Source: Bradyrhizobium sp. Arg816 (GTDB lineage: Bacteria > Pseudomonadota > Alphaproteobacteria > Rhizobiales > Xanthobacteraceae). Taken from it: a stretch of 64,000 nt of DNA. A program made the position numbers and the translations under genes. Where the stretch lies: positions 496,001 to 560,000 of the forward strand of contig NZ_JAPRAQ010000001.1 in NCBI RefSeq assembly GCF_029989365.1, written 5' to 3'. Position 1 is the stretch's first letter, and each line of letters starts with the position of its first letter. The notes under the pieces are model-generated. The model worked only from the letters and a program-made list of their open reading frames with translations. It was not told the DNA's origin and did no database searches. Positions 16,040-24,522 of the stretch are shown here, piece by piece.

Positions 16040-17598
16040 TCAACAATCCTGTGCCGCTCCTGCACGATTACCTGATCAACGCGGCCCATCAAAGCGGCGC
16101 GAAGGTCGCGCTCGTCTGCGACGGTCATCGGGTCACCTACGACCAGCTCGAGGCGTGGTCGAATGCGGTCGCGCACCACCTGGCCGAGGCCGGCGTCGAG
16201 CGCGGCGACCGTGTGATGATCTTTGCCGATAACACCGTCGAGGCAGCCGTCAGTTTCTGGGCCGTCCTCAAGGCCAACGCGATCGTATGCCTCATCAATC
16301 CTCTCACGAAACCCGACAAGCTCGGCTATCTCCTCAATGACTGCCAGCCGACCGCGCTCATTACGCAAACGCGCCTCTATGCGACGTTCCGCGAGCCTGC
16401 ACGACATTGCCCGTCCTTGCGCCGCGTGATCGTGTCCGGCCCTATCGACGACGTCGATTTGAACGCACTGCCACATGCGGTGCGATGGAACACCGCAACG
16501 GCCACCGAGCACGACGCAGCACCCGCGCGCCGTTGCATCGATATCGATCTCGCCGCCATTGTCTACACCTCGGGCTCGACCGGCGAGCCCAAAGGGGTGA
16601 TGCTGACACACCGGAACATGATGACGGCGTGTACGTCGGTTTCCTCCTATCTGGATGTCCGTGACGATGACGTCATCCTCAACGCTCTGCCACTCGCCTT
16701 CGACTACGGCCTGTATCAGATGATCATGGCCGTACGCGCCGGAGCACGTCTTGTTCTCGAGCGCTCGTTCGCTTTCCCCGCCGAGACGCTTCGGCGTGTT
16801 GCGGAAGAGAGAGTGACGGGTTTTCCCGGCGTGCCGACGATGTTCTCGACTCTGCTGCAGCTTGAGTCGTTGAAGAGTTGCGATTTATCCAGCATTCGCT
16901 ACGTGACGAGCACCGGTGCCGCACTGCCGGTCCGGCACCTGGTGCAGCTGAGGCACACGTTCCCCGGCGCACGCATCTACTCCATGTACGGTCTTACCGA
17001 ATGCAAACGCTGCACCTACCTGCCGCCGGAGGACCTCGATCGTAAGCCGTCGAGCGTAGGCATCGCCATCCCAAATACCGAAATGTGGATCGTCGACGAG
17101 CATGACCAACGGGTCGGCGCCGGCATCGCCGGACAGCTGGTGATCCGCGGTGCGACCGTCATGAAGGGTTATTGGCGAAAGCCCGAAGCGACTGCGAAGA
17201 AACTCAAGCCCGGACCGCTTCCCGGCGAGCAGGTGCTTTACACCGGCGACTACTGTCAGATGGACGCCGACGGATATCTGTACTTCGTCAGCCGGAGCGA
17301 CGAGGTCATCAAATCACGCGGCGAGAAGGTCGCGCCCAAGGAGGTGGAGAGCGCTTTGCTGGACATTCCCGGCATAAGGGAAGCGGCAGTCGTCGGCGTT
17401 CCCGATGATCTGCTCGGCCACGCGATCAAGGCATTCGTGGTCATCGACCAGGGGCGGCCGATCGACGCCAAGCAGATCCAGCTTGAATGTCACAAACGCC
17501 TCGAGAGCTTCATGGTCCCCAAATACGTCGTTATCGTGCCGGAACTGGCGCGCACGGACACGGGCAAGATCAACAAGAGAGAGCTCATCACCGGATAG
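16036..17598 (+). CDS. AMP-dependent acid-CoA/carrier ligase
   Basis: A 520-residue member of the ANL adenylating superfamily. It would activate a carboxylic acid as acyl-AMP and load it on CoA or on the acyl carrier protein encoded next. Motifs: IVYTSGSTGEPKGVMLTH (A3 P-loop, about 180-197), MYGLTECKRCTYLPPE (A5), LYTGDYCQMDADGYLYF (A7), SRSDEVIKSRGEKVAPKEVE (A8) and RTDTGKINKREL with the catalytic Lys (A10). The substrate cannot be read from sequence. It starts within the stop codon of AsnB and is followed after 50 bp by the carrier protein. Confidence 0.9.
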   Translation: MINNPVPLLHDYLINAAHQSGAKVALVCDGHRVTYDQLEAWSNAVAHHLAEAGVERGDRVMIFADNTVEAAVSFWAVLKANAIVCLINPLTKPDKLGYLLNDCQPTALITQTRLYATFREPARHCPSLRRVIVSGPIDDVDLNALPHAVRWNTATATEHDAAPARRCIDIDLAAIVYTSGSTGEPKGVMLTHRNMMTACTSVSSYLDVRDDDVILNALPLAFDYGLYQMIMAVRAGARLVLERSFAFPAETLRRVAEERVTGFPGVPTMFSTLLQLESLKSCDLSSIRYVTSTGAALPVRHLVQLRHTFPGARIYSMYGLTECKRCTYLPPEDLDRKPSSVGIAIPNTEMWIVDEHDQRVGAGIAGQLVIRGATVMKGYWRKPEATAKKLKPGPLPGEQVLYTGDYCQMDADGYLYFVSRSDEVIKSRGEKVAPKEVESALLDIPGIREAAVVGVPDDLLGHAIKAFVVIDQGRPIDAKQIQLECHKRLESFMVPKYVVIVPELARTDTGKINKRELITG

Positions 17599-17648
17599 CT
17601 AGTGGACGACCAATCGACGCACCCGCTTTCATATGGAGCACCAACGCA

Positions 17649-17927
17649 ATGACACTGGTCTTGGCACCCGACCGCTGCAAGGAGCAGATCCGCGCTTTTC
17701 TGACATCGAATTTCTACATCAGCGACATCGCGTCGCTGAACGACGACGCTTCCCTGCTCGACCAGGGAATCATCGATTCGACCGGAGTGCTCGAGGTGGT
17801 CGGGTTCATCGAGTCGACCTTCGGCATCGCCGTCGACGACAATGAGATCCTGCCCGAGAATCTCGATTCAATTCGGGGCATGGCACGTTACATCGCCAGC
17901 AAGGTTAACTTGGCCGCCGATACCTGA
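17649..17927 (+). CDS. Acyl carrier protein
   Basis: A 92-residue phosphopantetheine-binding carrier. The attachment serine is in LLDQGIIDSTGVLEVVGFIE (the Ser in D-S-T, about residue 44), in the usual place at the start of helix 2. The remainder, FGIAVDDNEILPENLDSI, is typical ACP helix 3. It closes the thioesterase-NadE-AsnB-ligase operon and is the natural acceptor for the ligase product and substrate for the thioesterase. Confidence 0.9.
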   Translation: MTLVLAPDRCKEQIRAFLTSNFYISDIASLNDDASLLDQGIIDSTGVLEVVGFIESTFGIAVDDNEILPENLDSIRGMARYIASKVNLAADT

Positions 17928-18001
17928 CCGACCGGCGCGTTCGGCAAGCGGAGGAAACGAGCTGTCCTGTGACTCGATCGCGGCTTGGCACTCCGGGGCT
18001 T

Positions 18002-18029
18002 CACCCGGCCGCCGGGTGCGGTGTTTTTT
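18002..18029 (+). terminator. Rho-independent terminator after ACP gene
   Basis: Stem CACCCGG (18002-18008) and CCGGGTG (18012-18018) with a 3-nt loop, then CGGTG and six Ts (18024-18029). It lies 75 bp after the ACP stop and is the clearest intrinsic terminator in the window. Confidence 0.75.
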
Positions 18030-18161
18030 CGCCCTTCGCGAACCCTTCCGCTTGAGCTTCCTAGTCAAGGCGAATTCCGTGTCTTCCGGAGAGGTACGCC
18101 TCGACTGCACGACTGCGTGGACAACCCGCCGGCCTTCCTCTGCCGTCCGATTCCAACGCTC

Positions 18162-18183
18162 TCATGCAAACGAACGAAGACGC
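18162..18183 (+). promoter_or_regulatory. EPS locus motif, copy 6, with 35-codon ORF
   Basis: This copy reads TCATGCAAACGAACGAAGAC. The ATG at 18164 opens a 35-codon frame, MQTNEDAGMVCSYLFPEKH onwards. Its TGA (18269-18271) overlaps the nucleotidyltransferase ATG (18268) as ATGA, so translation of the two could be coupled. Confidence 0.72.
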
Positions 18184-18267
18184 AGGCATGGTTTGCTCCT
18201 ACCTTTTTCCTGAGAAGCATATCTCGTTTTTTTTGAAGCGTATTTTTTTGAGTACATGGAGGTTCAG

Positions 18268-18984
18268 ATGAAAGCGGTAGTTCAGTGCGGCGGCAGAGGA
18301 ACTCGACTTCGTCCACATACGTCCATTTTGCCAAAACCTCTCATGCCAATCGGCGCCCGTCCCGTCCTCGAGCTCGTTCTCAAATGGTTGAGACGGAACG
18401 GGATCGGAGAGGTCTTCGTCACCACCGGTTATCTGGGCCATCTGATCCGCAGCGTCTGTGGCGACGGCAGCCAGTGGAACATGCAGATCACCTATACGCA
18501 GGAGCTCGAGCCGCTCGGCACGATCGGTCCGCTGTCATTGCTGCGAGAACAGCTCAACGAGCCGTTCCTGGTCCTCAACGGCGACGTCCTGACAGACCTG
18601 AACCTGAACCAGCTGATCCACAATCACCGAAAATCCGACGCCAACATCACCATCGGAACCTCCGTTCGGAGCACGAAGATGGACTTCGGTGTGATTGATG
18701 AAATCGATGGACGCGTGACCGGCTTTCGCGAGAAGCCGGAGCTGACGAACCTCGTCAGCATGGGAATCTACTGCATGAATCCGGTCGTCCTCGAGCGCAT
18801 TCCGTCGGGCGTCCCCTTCGGATTCGACGACCTGATGTTCCAGATGCTCGAGGAAGAAGCCCGCGTCAACGTCTTCAAGCACACTGGCCTGTGGCTCGAC
18901 ATTGGCCGGGTCGAGGACTTCCTGAAAGCCCAGGACATTGCGTGGGACGAGCAATCGACTGCATTCGCAACTGCGGCTGCGTGA
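18268..18984 (+). CDS. Sugar-1-phosphate nucleotidyltransferase
   Basis: A 238-residue RmlA/ManC-like nucleotidyltransferase that would make an NDP-sugar from NTP and sugar-1-phosphate. It shows MKAVVQCGGRGTRLRP (the usual pattern is L-A-G-G; here Q-C-G-G), ILPKPLMPIGARPVLE with the conserved Lys, FLVLNGDVLTDL with the metal-binding Asp, GFREKPEL, and HTGLWLDIGRVEDFLKA. GGAGG lies 5 nt upstream of the ATG at 18268. It is first of five genes to 23295 that together make and export the repeat unit. The exact sugar is not clear. Confidence 0.88.
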   Translation: MKAVVQCGGRGTRLRPHTSILPKPLMPIGARPVLELVLKWLRRNGIGEVFVTTGYLGHLIRSVCGDGSQWNMQITYTQELEPLGTIGPLSLLREQLNEPFLVLNGDVLTDLNLNQLIHNHRKSDANITIGTSVRSTKMDFGVIDEIDGRVTGFREKPELTNLVSMGIYCMNPVVLERIPSGVPFGFDDLMFQMLEEEARVNVFKHTGLWLDIGRVEDFLKAQDIAWDEQSTAFATAAA

Positions 18985-19029
18985 CGCAGCGTCACCCTTC
19001 GCATGGGGAATGAACGGGAAGAGGAACAC

Positions 19030-20169
19030 ATGCTGTTGGTATCAGAGCCGGCCCTGGGAATTGACGAGAAGGAAGCTCTTGTTGCCGCAATCGATAGCGG
19101 CTGGATCACCATGGGGGATCGCGTACGGGAATTCGAGCAAACGTTTGCACGCATGCATGACGCCGAGGACTCGGTTGCAGTCGGATCATGCACGGCGGCA
19201 CTTCACCTCATCCTGCATGCGCTCGGCGTCGGCCCCGGCGATGAAGTCCTCGTTCCATCTCTCACGTTCGTCGCCACGGCCAATGCCGTGCTCTACGTCG
19301 GAGCACGGCCCGTGTTCGTCGATGTCCAATCCGGGACCGTTCCCCTGATGTCCGCGGCCGACGCGCTCCGCAAGTGCACTTCGCGGACGAAAGCGGTGAT
19401 CCTCATGCATTTTGGGGGTTACCTCGCTGATCGAGAGGAGTGGCAGGCCTTCGCTCGCAGCAAGGGTCTGCTCCTGATCGAGGATGCCGCGCATGCGCCC
19501 GGCGTCAAAGGGGTCGGCACGTTTGGCGATGCAGCCGCATTTTCCTTCTACGGCAACAAGAACATGACGACGGCTGAAGGCGGCGCAATCATAACGCGTC
19601 ACCGGATCTTGAACGACATGATCAAGCGCGCCAGGTCGCATGGCATGACCACCAACACGCGCCAGCGCCTCGTCAGCCGCAGCCCCGAATACGATGTGAC
19701 GCTTCTTGGATTCAACTACCGCATGGACGAGTTGCGCGCTGCGGTCGGCCTGGTGCAGCTGCGTAAGTTGACAGGCTGGAACGACACCAGGCGGCATCTG
19801 TCGCTGCACTATCGGCGGCGGCTCGCCGAGCGTTGCCCTTCGGTCCTGGTGCCATTCAACGCGTCGTGGGTATCGGCCCACCATCTCATGCCGGTCCTTC
19901 TCCCTGCGGCAAGCGCGCGGCAGCCCCTGATCGAGCATCTCAGCAAGCGCGGCGTTCAGACGACCATTCACTATCCCCCGGTGCATCGGTTGACGTTCTA
20001 CCAGGATCAGTATCCGGGCATCAGCCTACCCAACACTGAGGATTTTTGCGGACGTGAGCTCACCTTGCCGCTCCATCCCGCGATGACTCCCGCCGACGTC
20101 GATCACGTGGCGGACAGCCTCGCGGATGGACTACGGGCAACCTGTCCCGCGGAGGTCGAACAGGCATGA
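19030..20169 (+). CDS. DegT/DnrJ/EryC1/StrS family sugar aminotransferase
   Basis: A 379-residue PLP-dependent aminotransferase that adds an amino group to a keto-sugar nucleotide. GSCTAALHLILHALGVGPGD (PLP phosphate site), PSLTFVATANAVLYVGARPV, LLIEDAAHAPG and the Schiff-base lysine in FYGNKNMTTAEGG are all present. The ending, HYPPVHRLTFYQ, is also typical. I chose ATG 19030 because AGAGGA lies a few bases upstream; 19003 is in frame. Its stop overlaps the sugar transferase start. It implies an amino sugar in the polymer. Confidence 0.9.
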   Translation: MLLVSEPALGIDEKEALVAAIDSGWITMGDRVREFEQTFARMHDAEDSVAVGSCTAALHLILHALGVGPGDEVLVPSLTFVATANAVLYVGARPVFVDVQSGTVPLMSAADALRKCTSRTKAVILMHFGGYLADREEWQAFARSKGLLLIEDAAHAPGVKGVGTFGDAAAFSFYGNKNMTTAEGGAIITRHRILNDMIKRARSHGMTTNTRQRLVSRSPEYDVTLLGFNYRMDELRAAVGLVQLRKLTGWNDTRRHLSLHYRRRLAERCPSVLVPFNASWVSAHHLMPVLLPAASARQPLIEHLSKRGVQTTIHYPPVHRLTFYQDQYPGISLPNTEDFCGRELTLPLHPAMTPADVDHVADSLADGLRATCPAEVEQA

Positions 20170-20903
20170 GCGAAACGGTCAATGCGGGATGCGCTGGGCC
20201 GGCAGCTCCGGCCGTGCGCTTGCGGCGCCTCGTCGATTTCCTCTGTGCCGGGATGGCCATAATCGTCTCGTTGCCGATCCTGTTGGTCATTGCGCTTGCA
20301 GTGTGGATCGAAGGCGGGCGACCGATACTGTATTCGCAACTTCGTCTCGGGCTGAACGGGGCGCCGTTCCGCATGTACAAGTTCCGGAAGTTCAGAGCCG
20401 ATTGCGACGATCGCGGAAGTCCGCTCACGATGGTGAACGACAACCGCATGACGACGATCGGCGGGCTGCTGGCTGCATTCAAGCTGGATGAGCTACCGCA
20501 GCTCTGGAACATCCTGCGGGGTGACATGTCTTTCGTCGGCCCGCGGCCCGAGACGCTCGTATTTGCCGACTGTTTCAGAAACGGATTCGAAAAGATTCTG
20601 GAACACCGGCCAGGCCTCGTCGGGCCATGCCAGGTTCTCTTCCGCCATGAAAATGAGCTGTTCCCGCCGGACGGCAATGTGGCGGATTTCTATCGGGAGG
20701 TCCTGTTTCCCGCCAAGGCGAAGATCGACCTGGCATATTATTCCAATCGAACCGTCACGTCCGATCTCCGGTGGATCGTTCAGGCCGTCTGGATCGCCGT
20801 GGGGGAGCCGCTTCTCAACCGCATGCGAAGACCCCGACCGGACAGCCAGAGCGGCGTAGCGCCAACTGGCGGATCTGTCGGTGCGAACTCATTTCAAAAG
20901 TAG
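20166..20903 (+). CDS. Initiating sugar phosphate transferase (WcaJ/PglC type)
   Basis: A 245-residue monotopic phosphoglycosyl transferase that puts the first sugar phosphate on undecaprenyl phosphate. One N-terminal hydrophobic segment, FLCAGMAIIVSLPILLVIAL, is followed by the catalytic core: YSQLRLGLNGAPFRMYKFRK, KLDELPQLWNILRGDMSF and VGPRPETLVF. It lacks the N-terminal multi-span domain of WcaJ, so it is of the short type. It is translationally coupled to the aminotransferase (ATGA overlap at 20166). Confidence 0.92.
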   Translation: MSETVNAGCAGPAAPAVRLRRLVDFLCAGMAIIVSLPILLVIALAVWIEGGRPILYSQLRLGLNGAPFRMYKFRKFRADCDDRGSPLTMVNDNRMTTIGGLLAAFKLDELPQLWNILRGDMSFVGPRPETLVFADCFRNGFEKILEHRPGLVGPCQVLFRHENELFPPDGNVADFYREVLFPAKAKIDLAYYSNRTVTSDLRWIVQAVWIAVGEPLLNRMRRPRPDSQSGVAPTGGSVGANSFQK

Positions 20904-20915
20904 ACGGGTGATCAA

Positions 20916-21956
20916 ATGGCGACTGAAAAGCGAACTGTGCTTCTGGTAGGTGGTGCTGGTTACGTGGGCTCAGTGATCACGGGCCATCTCCTGAGAAAGG
21001 GTTGGCACGTCCGCTGCCTGGATCAGCTCATCTACAAGAACGAGAGCTGTGCCTGGCCTTATCTGAGCGTTCCGCAATACGAATTCATGCAAGGCGATAT
21101 TCGCGATCCCCGTTTCGCCAATCAAGCACTGAAGGGTGTGGATGACGTCGTCATCCTGGCCGGGCTCGTCGGCGATCCGATCACGAGCAAGTACCCCGAC
21201 GAAAGTCACGCCATCAATCGGAATGGCGTCGCGTCCTTCATCGACGCGATGCAACATCATCCGGTCGATCGGCTCATCTTTGTGTCCACCTGCTCGAACT
21301 ATGGGCTCGTGGAAGAAGACACAGCCGTCGACGAGAATTACCCGCTCGCACCACTCTCCCTTTACGCCAAGCACAAGGTGGAGATGGAGCAGAAGATCCT
21401 GGGTCTCAAGGGAAAGGCTGGATTCCATCCAACGGTTCTCCGCTTTGCGACGGCCTTTGGCCTTTCCTCGCGAATGCGCTTCGATCTCACGGTGAACGAA
21501 TTTGTGCGTGAACTGCACCTGGGAAAAGAACTGCTGGTATTCGATCCCAACACCTGGCGTCCTTACTGCCATGTTCGTGATTTTGCCCGCGCGATCGAGG
21601 AAGTGCTCCGCGCGCCCACCAGCAAGGTCGCCTTCGAAGTCTTCAATGTGGGCTGCGAGGAAAACAACTTCACCAAGCTGATGGTCGTTGAGGAGATCAT
21701 GCGGCACATTCCGCGATCGAAGGTGACCTATCAGGAGCGCGGCGCCGATCCCCGAAATTACCGCGTGAATTTCGACAAGATCCGCCGGGTATTGAATTTC
21801 ACGCCTGAAATCAGCGTTCAGCAAGGGATCAGCGAGATCCTCGCTGCCTTGAGCCAGGGCCTGTTCGACCACGTCGAGGAGCAGAGGCACTTCTTCGGAA
21901 ACTACGAGATCTTTCTTCCGACCGCCCGCATACCGGATTTGAAGATAGCCGGCTGA
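20916..21956 (+). CDS. NAD-dependent epimerase/dehydratase
   Basis: A 346-residue extended short-chain dehydrogenase acting on an NDP-sugar. LLVGGAGYVGSVITGHLL is the Rossmann motif; FVSTCSNYGLVEED and the YxxxK pair in LYAKHKVEMEQ are the active site. RFATAFGLSSRMRFDLTVN and NVGCEENNFTKLMV are typical of sugar nucleotide epimerases with an N-terminal Rossmann and C-terminal substrate domain. It lies 12 bp after the sugar transferase. Together with the nucleotidyltransferase and aminotransferase it would build a modified sugar. Confidence 0.88.
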   Translation: MATEKRTVLLVGGAGYVGSVITGHLLRKGWHVRCLDQLIYKNESCAWPYLSVPQYEFMQGDIRDPRFANQALKGVDDVVILAGLVGDPITSKYPDESHAINRNGVASFIDAMQHHPVDRLIFVSTCSNYGLVEEDTAVDENYPLAPLSLYAKHKVEMEQKILGLKGKAGFHPTVLRFATAFGLSSRMRFDLTVNEFVRELHLGKELLVFDPNTWRPYCHVRDFARAIEEVLRAPTSKVAFEVFNVGCEENNFTKLMVVEEIMRHIPRSKVTYQERGADPRNYRVNFDKIRRVLNFTPEISVQQGISEILAALSQGLFDHVEEQRHFFGNYEIFLPTARIPDLKIAG

Positions 21957-22023
21957 GAAGGATCTTCTATCAGTATCCCTAAATCGCGAGCGACGAAGGC
22001 TCGGTTGCATCGGGAGTTCGTCC

Positions 22024-23295
22024 ATGAAATGCAAGAAGCAAGGCAGGTCCTCTTCCACCCTCCTGCTGGGTCCATGCGCAGCGGTTCTGTTTTTCGCGAC
22101 AAGCGGGCTATCCCTTGCCGCGCCATACAAGCTCGGACCGGGTGATACCATCGAGATTTCGATCGGTGGCCTCCCCGATCAACGCAACCGCACGCAGATC
22201 CAGATCGACGGCACCATCCCTCTCCCGGGAGGGGGGACGGTTGAAGTTGCCGGCCTGACCCCGGCGCAGATGCAGAACCGCATCGAGACGCTGCTGCAGG
22301 CACGGATACTGCGTCAACGCCTGACCGACGGACGCGACCAGGCATTCGTGGTCAAGCCCGGCGACGTCATGGCAAGCGTCGTGGAATATCGGCCGGTCTA
22401 TGTTTCCGGCGACGTGCTCACGCCCGGACAGCAGACGTATCGGGCTTCAATGACCGTGCGCCAGGCCGTGGCAGTGGCCGGCGGTTTCAGCCTGTTGCGA
22501 TCGCGTGGCATGCAGCCCGGCGCCACCGACCCTGCGGATCTTGTACGGGACTACCAGTCTCTCGCCACCGAATACACCAAGGAATATTTCCATATCGTCC
22601 GAACCGGCGCGGAGCTGGATGGCCGCGACACGTTCGACGCCACGCCTCCAAGCGACATTTCGCTGCCCGCGAGCGTGATCGGTTCGGTCGTTCAAGCCGA
22701 GAAGGACTCTCTGAAGACCTCGCAAAGCGACTACCGCACGGAACAACGCTTCCTGGACGACGCCGTAAAGCAAACGGACGCGCAGTTCGCTACGCTCAAG
22801 AAGCAACAGGAAGGTGAAGAGAAGGGCGTGCAGGCCGACGAAGAGGAGCTCGAACGGGTCATGAAGGCGTTCGGCTCCGGCCTGCTCGCAAGTCCTCGTG
22901 TCAGCGAAAGCCGGCGCGCCCTGTTGCTGTCCTCGACCCGGCGCCTGCAGACGAGCGTCGAACTCATGCGGCTCCAGCGTCAGCGTGAGGACTTCGTGCG
23001 GCAGGCGGGACGTGTCACCAGCCAGCGCACGATCAATCTGCTCAGGGAGCAGAAGGACTCGAACGTTCGATTGGCGGACTTGCGCGTGAGAATGCAGGCG
23101 CTCAGCCAGAAACTGCAGCCCATCGGCGGCTCGGGTGCCATCCCCGTCAATTCAGGCGAGCTCAATCCCGACGTGGTCGTCGTGCGGCGGCTCGGTCAAC
23201 AGTGGGACAGGATACCCGCATCCGTCGACTTCGACGTGGAGCCAGGCGACGTGATTGAAGTCACATTGCGCCCTGCGCCGGCCTTCTCGAATTGA
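22024..23295 (+). CDS. Polysaccharide export protein (Wza/outer membrane type)
   Basis: A 423-residue periplasmic/outer membrane exporter. A signal peptide ends near SGLSLAAP. The Poly_export domain follows with YKLGPGDTIEISIGGLPDQ and DGTIPLPGGGTVEVAGLT, then an SLBB-like domain with VYVSGDVLTPGQQTYRASMT and VRQAVAVAGGFS. Residues about 225-360 are a charged coiled coil, which classical Wza lacks. The C-terminus ends in a second DVEPGDVIEVTLRP strand pair. There is no clear lipobox. It is last in the 18268 operon and partners the Wzz/Wzc-type protein at 28967. Confidence 0.88.
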   Translation: MKCKKQGRSSSTLLLGPCAAVLFFATSGLSLAAPYKLGPGDTIEISIGGLPDQRNRTQIQIDGTIPLPGGGTVEVAGLTPAQMQNRIETLLQARILRQRLTDGRDQAFVVKPGDVMASVVEYRPVYVSGDVLTPGQQTYRASMTVRQAVAVAGGFSLLRSRGMQPGATDPADLVRDYQSLATEYTKEYFHIVRTGAELDGRDTFDATPPSDISLPASVIGSVVQAEKDSLKTSQSDYRTEQRFLDDAVKQTDAQFATLKKQQEGEEKGVQADEEELERVMKAFGSGLLASPRVSESRRALLLSSTRRLQTSVELMRLQRQREDFVRQAGRVTSQRTINLLREQKDSNVRLADLRVRMQALSQKLQPIGGSGAIPVNSGELNPDVVVVRRLGQQWDRIPASVDFDVEPGDVIEVTLRPAPAFSN

Positions 23296-23584
23296 GCACG
23301 AACAGAGGTACTCCCTTAAGAGTAAGCAGGGCGCTCCTTCCGGAGTAGCTTCCGCATACCTCCATGGCTGCTCCCGGGAGGCTTAAACCCGCCTTGCTAC
23401 CCCTTCAACCCACGTTGCTACCTCTTCGTTGATCACAACCGGGTCGATGCCCGGAAGATCGGCAACTTTCACCCCCTCCGACGGCCGCGGGGTTACCCCC
23501 CATTCAACGTTGCCATGCTTGGCAGAAGTTGGGAATCTTTGTGGCACGTTCACTCCATCGGGTCAGCGCGGCCGGGGGAATAAA
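23296..23584. other. Spacer before LuxR gene with tandem repeat
   Basis: 289 bp after the export gene. Apart from the 21-bp tandem repeat at 23386-23427 and small GC hairpins around 23361-23382, nothing is recognisable. No EPS motif is present. Confidence 0.5.
23386..23427 (+). repeat. Two tandem 21-bp direct repeats upstream of LuxR gene
   Basis: Two adjacent 21-bp units, 23386-23406 and 23407-23427, match at 18 of 21 positions. Each contains TTGCTACCYCTTC preceded by AACCC. The 21-bp period is two helical turns, so both units face the same side of the DNA, about 160-200 bp before the LuxR-type gene. They may be operator half-sites. Confidence 0.6.
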
Positions 23585-24247
23585 ATGTTGAACTTAAGCC
23601 AAGCATTGCCAAGGTCTACCATTGCTCTACAGCGTCATTCTTCTGAATCAATATTCAATATTTCCAGTCCCGTTTCATCTGCTCATTCTGACGCCCAGAA
23701 CCCCAAGCAGGACGGCTTGCGCGGGGTGCTCGCGCGGATCGGCTGCGGACAGGTCTTGCTCAGGCGCGGCAAGGTCATCGAACTCAGTCCGGCCGGCCGC
23801 GCAATATTGGAACGCGAAGCGCGCGTGGATGCGAGCCACGAAACGCTCTATGGCGCCGTCAAGCAACTGGTTCACCGCGCCGGCGCACAGTTTCCGGCAG
23901 GCTCGACTTCCTGGTTGGCGACATCCACCAAGGAAGGATTTACCGCGCTGATCAACCAGGTCGCGAATGCATGGTCCGACGAGACCATCGCATTGATCCT
24001 GCTGGATCTCGACGCGCATCCGGAGCCTTCGCCGCGGACGTTGCAGCGGTTGTTTGGATTCACCGCTGCCGAAACCCAGCTTGCTCTCGAGTTGGCGCGA
24101 GGCAACAACCTGATCGACATTGCTCGTTCGCGACGATTGAGTCGAACGACAGTACGCTCCCAGTTGGCTTCCCTGTTTGTCAAAACACAGACACGCCGGC
24201 AAGCAGACCTGATCGCGTTGCTGGGCCGCCTCGCCGTCCTGCCCTAG
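23585..24247 (+). CDS. LuxR-type transcriptional regulator without receiver
   Basis: A 220-residue regulator. The N-terminal 130 residues (GVLARIGCGQVLLRRGKVIE and following) resemble the small sensory region found in helix-turn-helix LuxR proteins of rhizobia, and have no receiver motif. The C-terminal helix-turn-helix is FTAAETQLALELARGNNLID and LSRTTVRSQLASLFVKTQ. The start at 23585 (MLNLSQALP) has GGGGGA upstream; the frame extends to 23429. It sits between two EPS operons and probably controls them, but nothing in the sequence proves it. Confidence 0.8.
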   Translation: MLNLSQALPRSTIALQRHSSESIFNISSPVSSAHSDAQNPKQDGLRGVLARIGCGQVLLRRGKVIELSPAGRAILEREARVDASHETLYGAVKQLVHRAGAQFPAGSTSWLATSTKEGFTALINQVANAWSDETIALILLDLDAHPEPSPRTLQRLFGFTAAETQLALELARGNNLIDIARSRRLSRTTVRSQLASLFVKTQTRRQADLIALLGRLAVLP

Positions 24248-24389
24248 CGTGCACGCGGAATACGGTGTCGCGTTGTCTCGACTGGTCGGACATCGACGTG
24301 CTTCGCGGCGCGTTCGGCAAACATGCACTCGCGCCGCGTCGTCTTTTCAGCCCTGTTCGAGCACGTCCGCCAACCGCTCACTTCCGCTG

Positions 24390-24411
24390 TCATGCGAATG
24401 AATGAAGACAG
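24390..24411 (+). promoter_or_regulatory. EPS locus motif, copy 7
   Basis: This copy reads TCATGCGAATGAATGAAGAC. The ATG at 24392 opens a 51-codon frame (MRMNEDRPQPRPNLILSNF onwards) that overlaps the first 25 nt of the GT4 gene. It lies 133 bp before the GT4 start and is the last copy in the window. Confidence 0.72.
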
Positions 24412-24522
24412 GCCGCAGCCACGTCCTAACCTGATCCTGTCAAACTTTCGCCGGGAAAACCGGGGGCCTCCGCGAAGATTCACATCTTGCCGGGATTGCT
24501 CAAAGGGCTGGAAGGAACCAAC

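Larger units (their letters stand above)
17928..18267. other. Operon boundary with terminator and EPS motif
   Basis: 340 bp that end one operon and start the next. A terminator lies at 18002-18029 and motif copy 6 at 18162-18183. The segment 18195-18250 is T-rich. No gene other than the 35-codon ORF described with copy 6 is seen. Confidence 0.6.
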
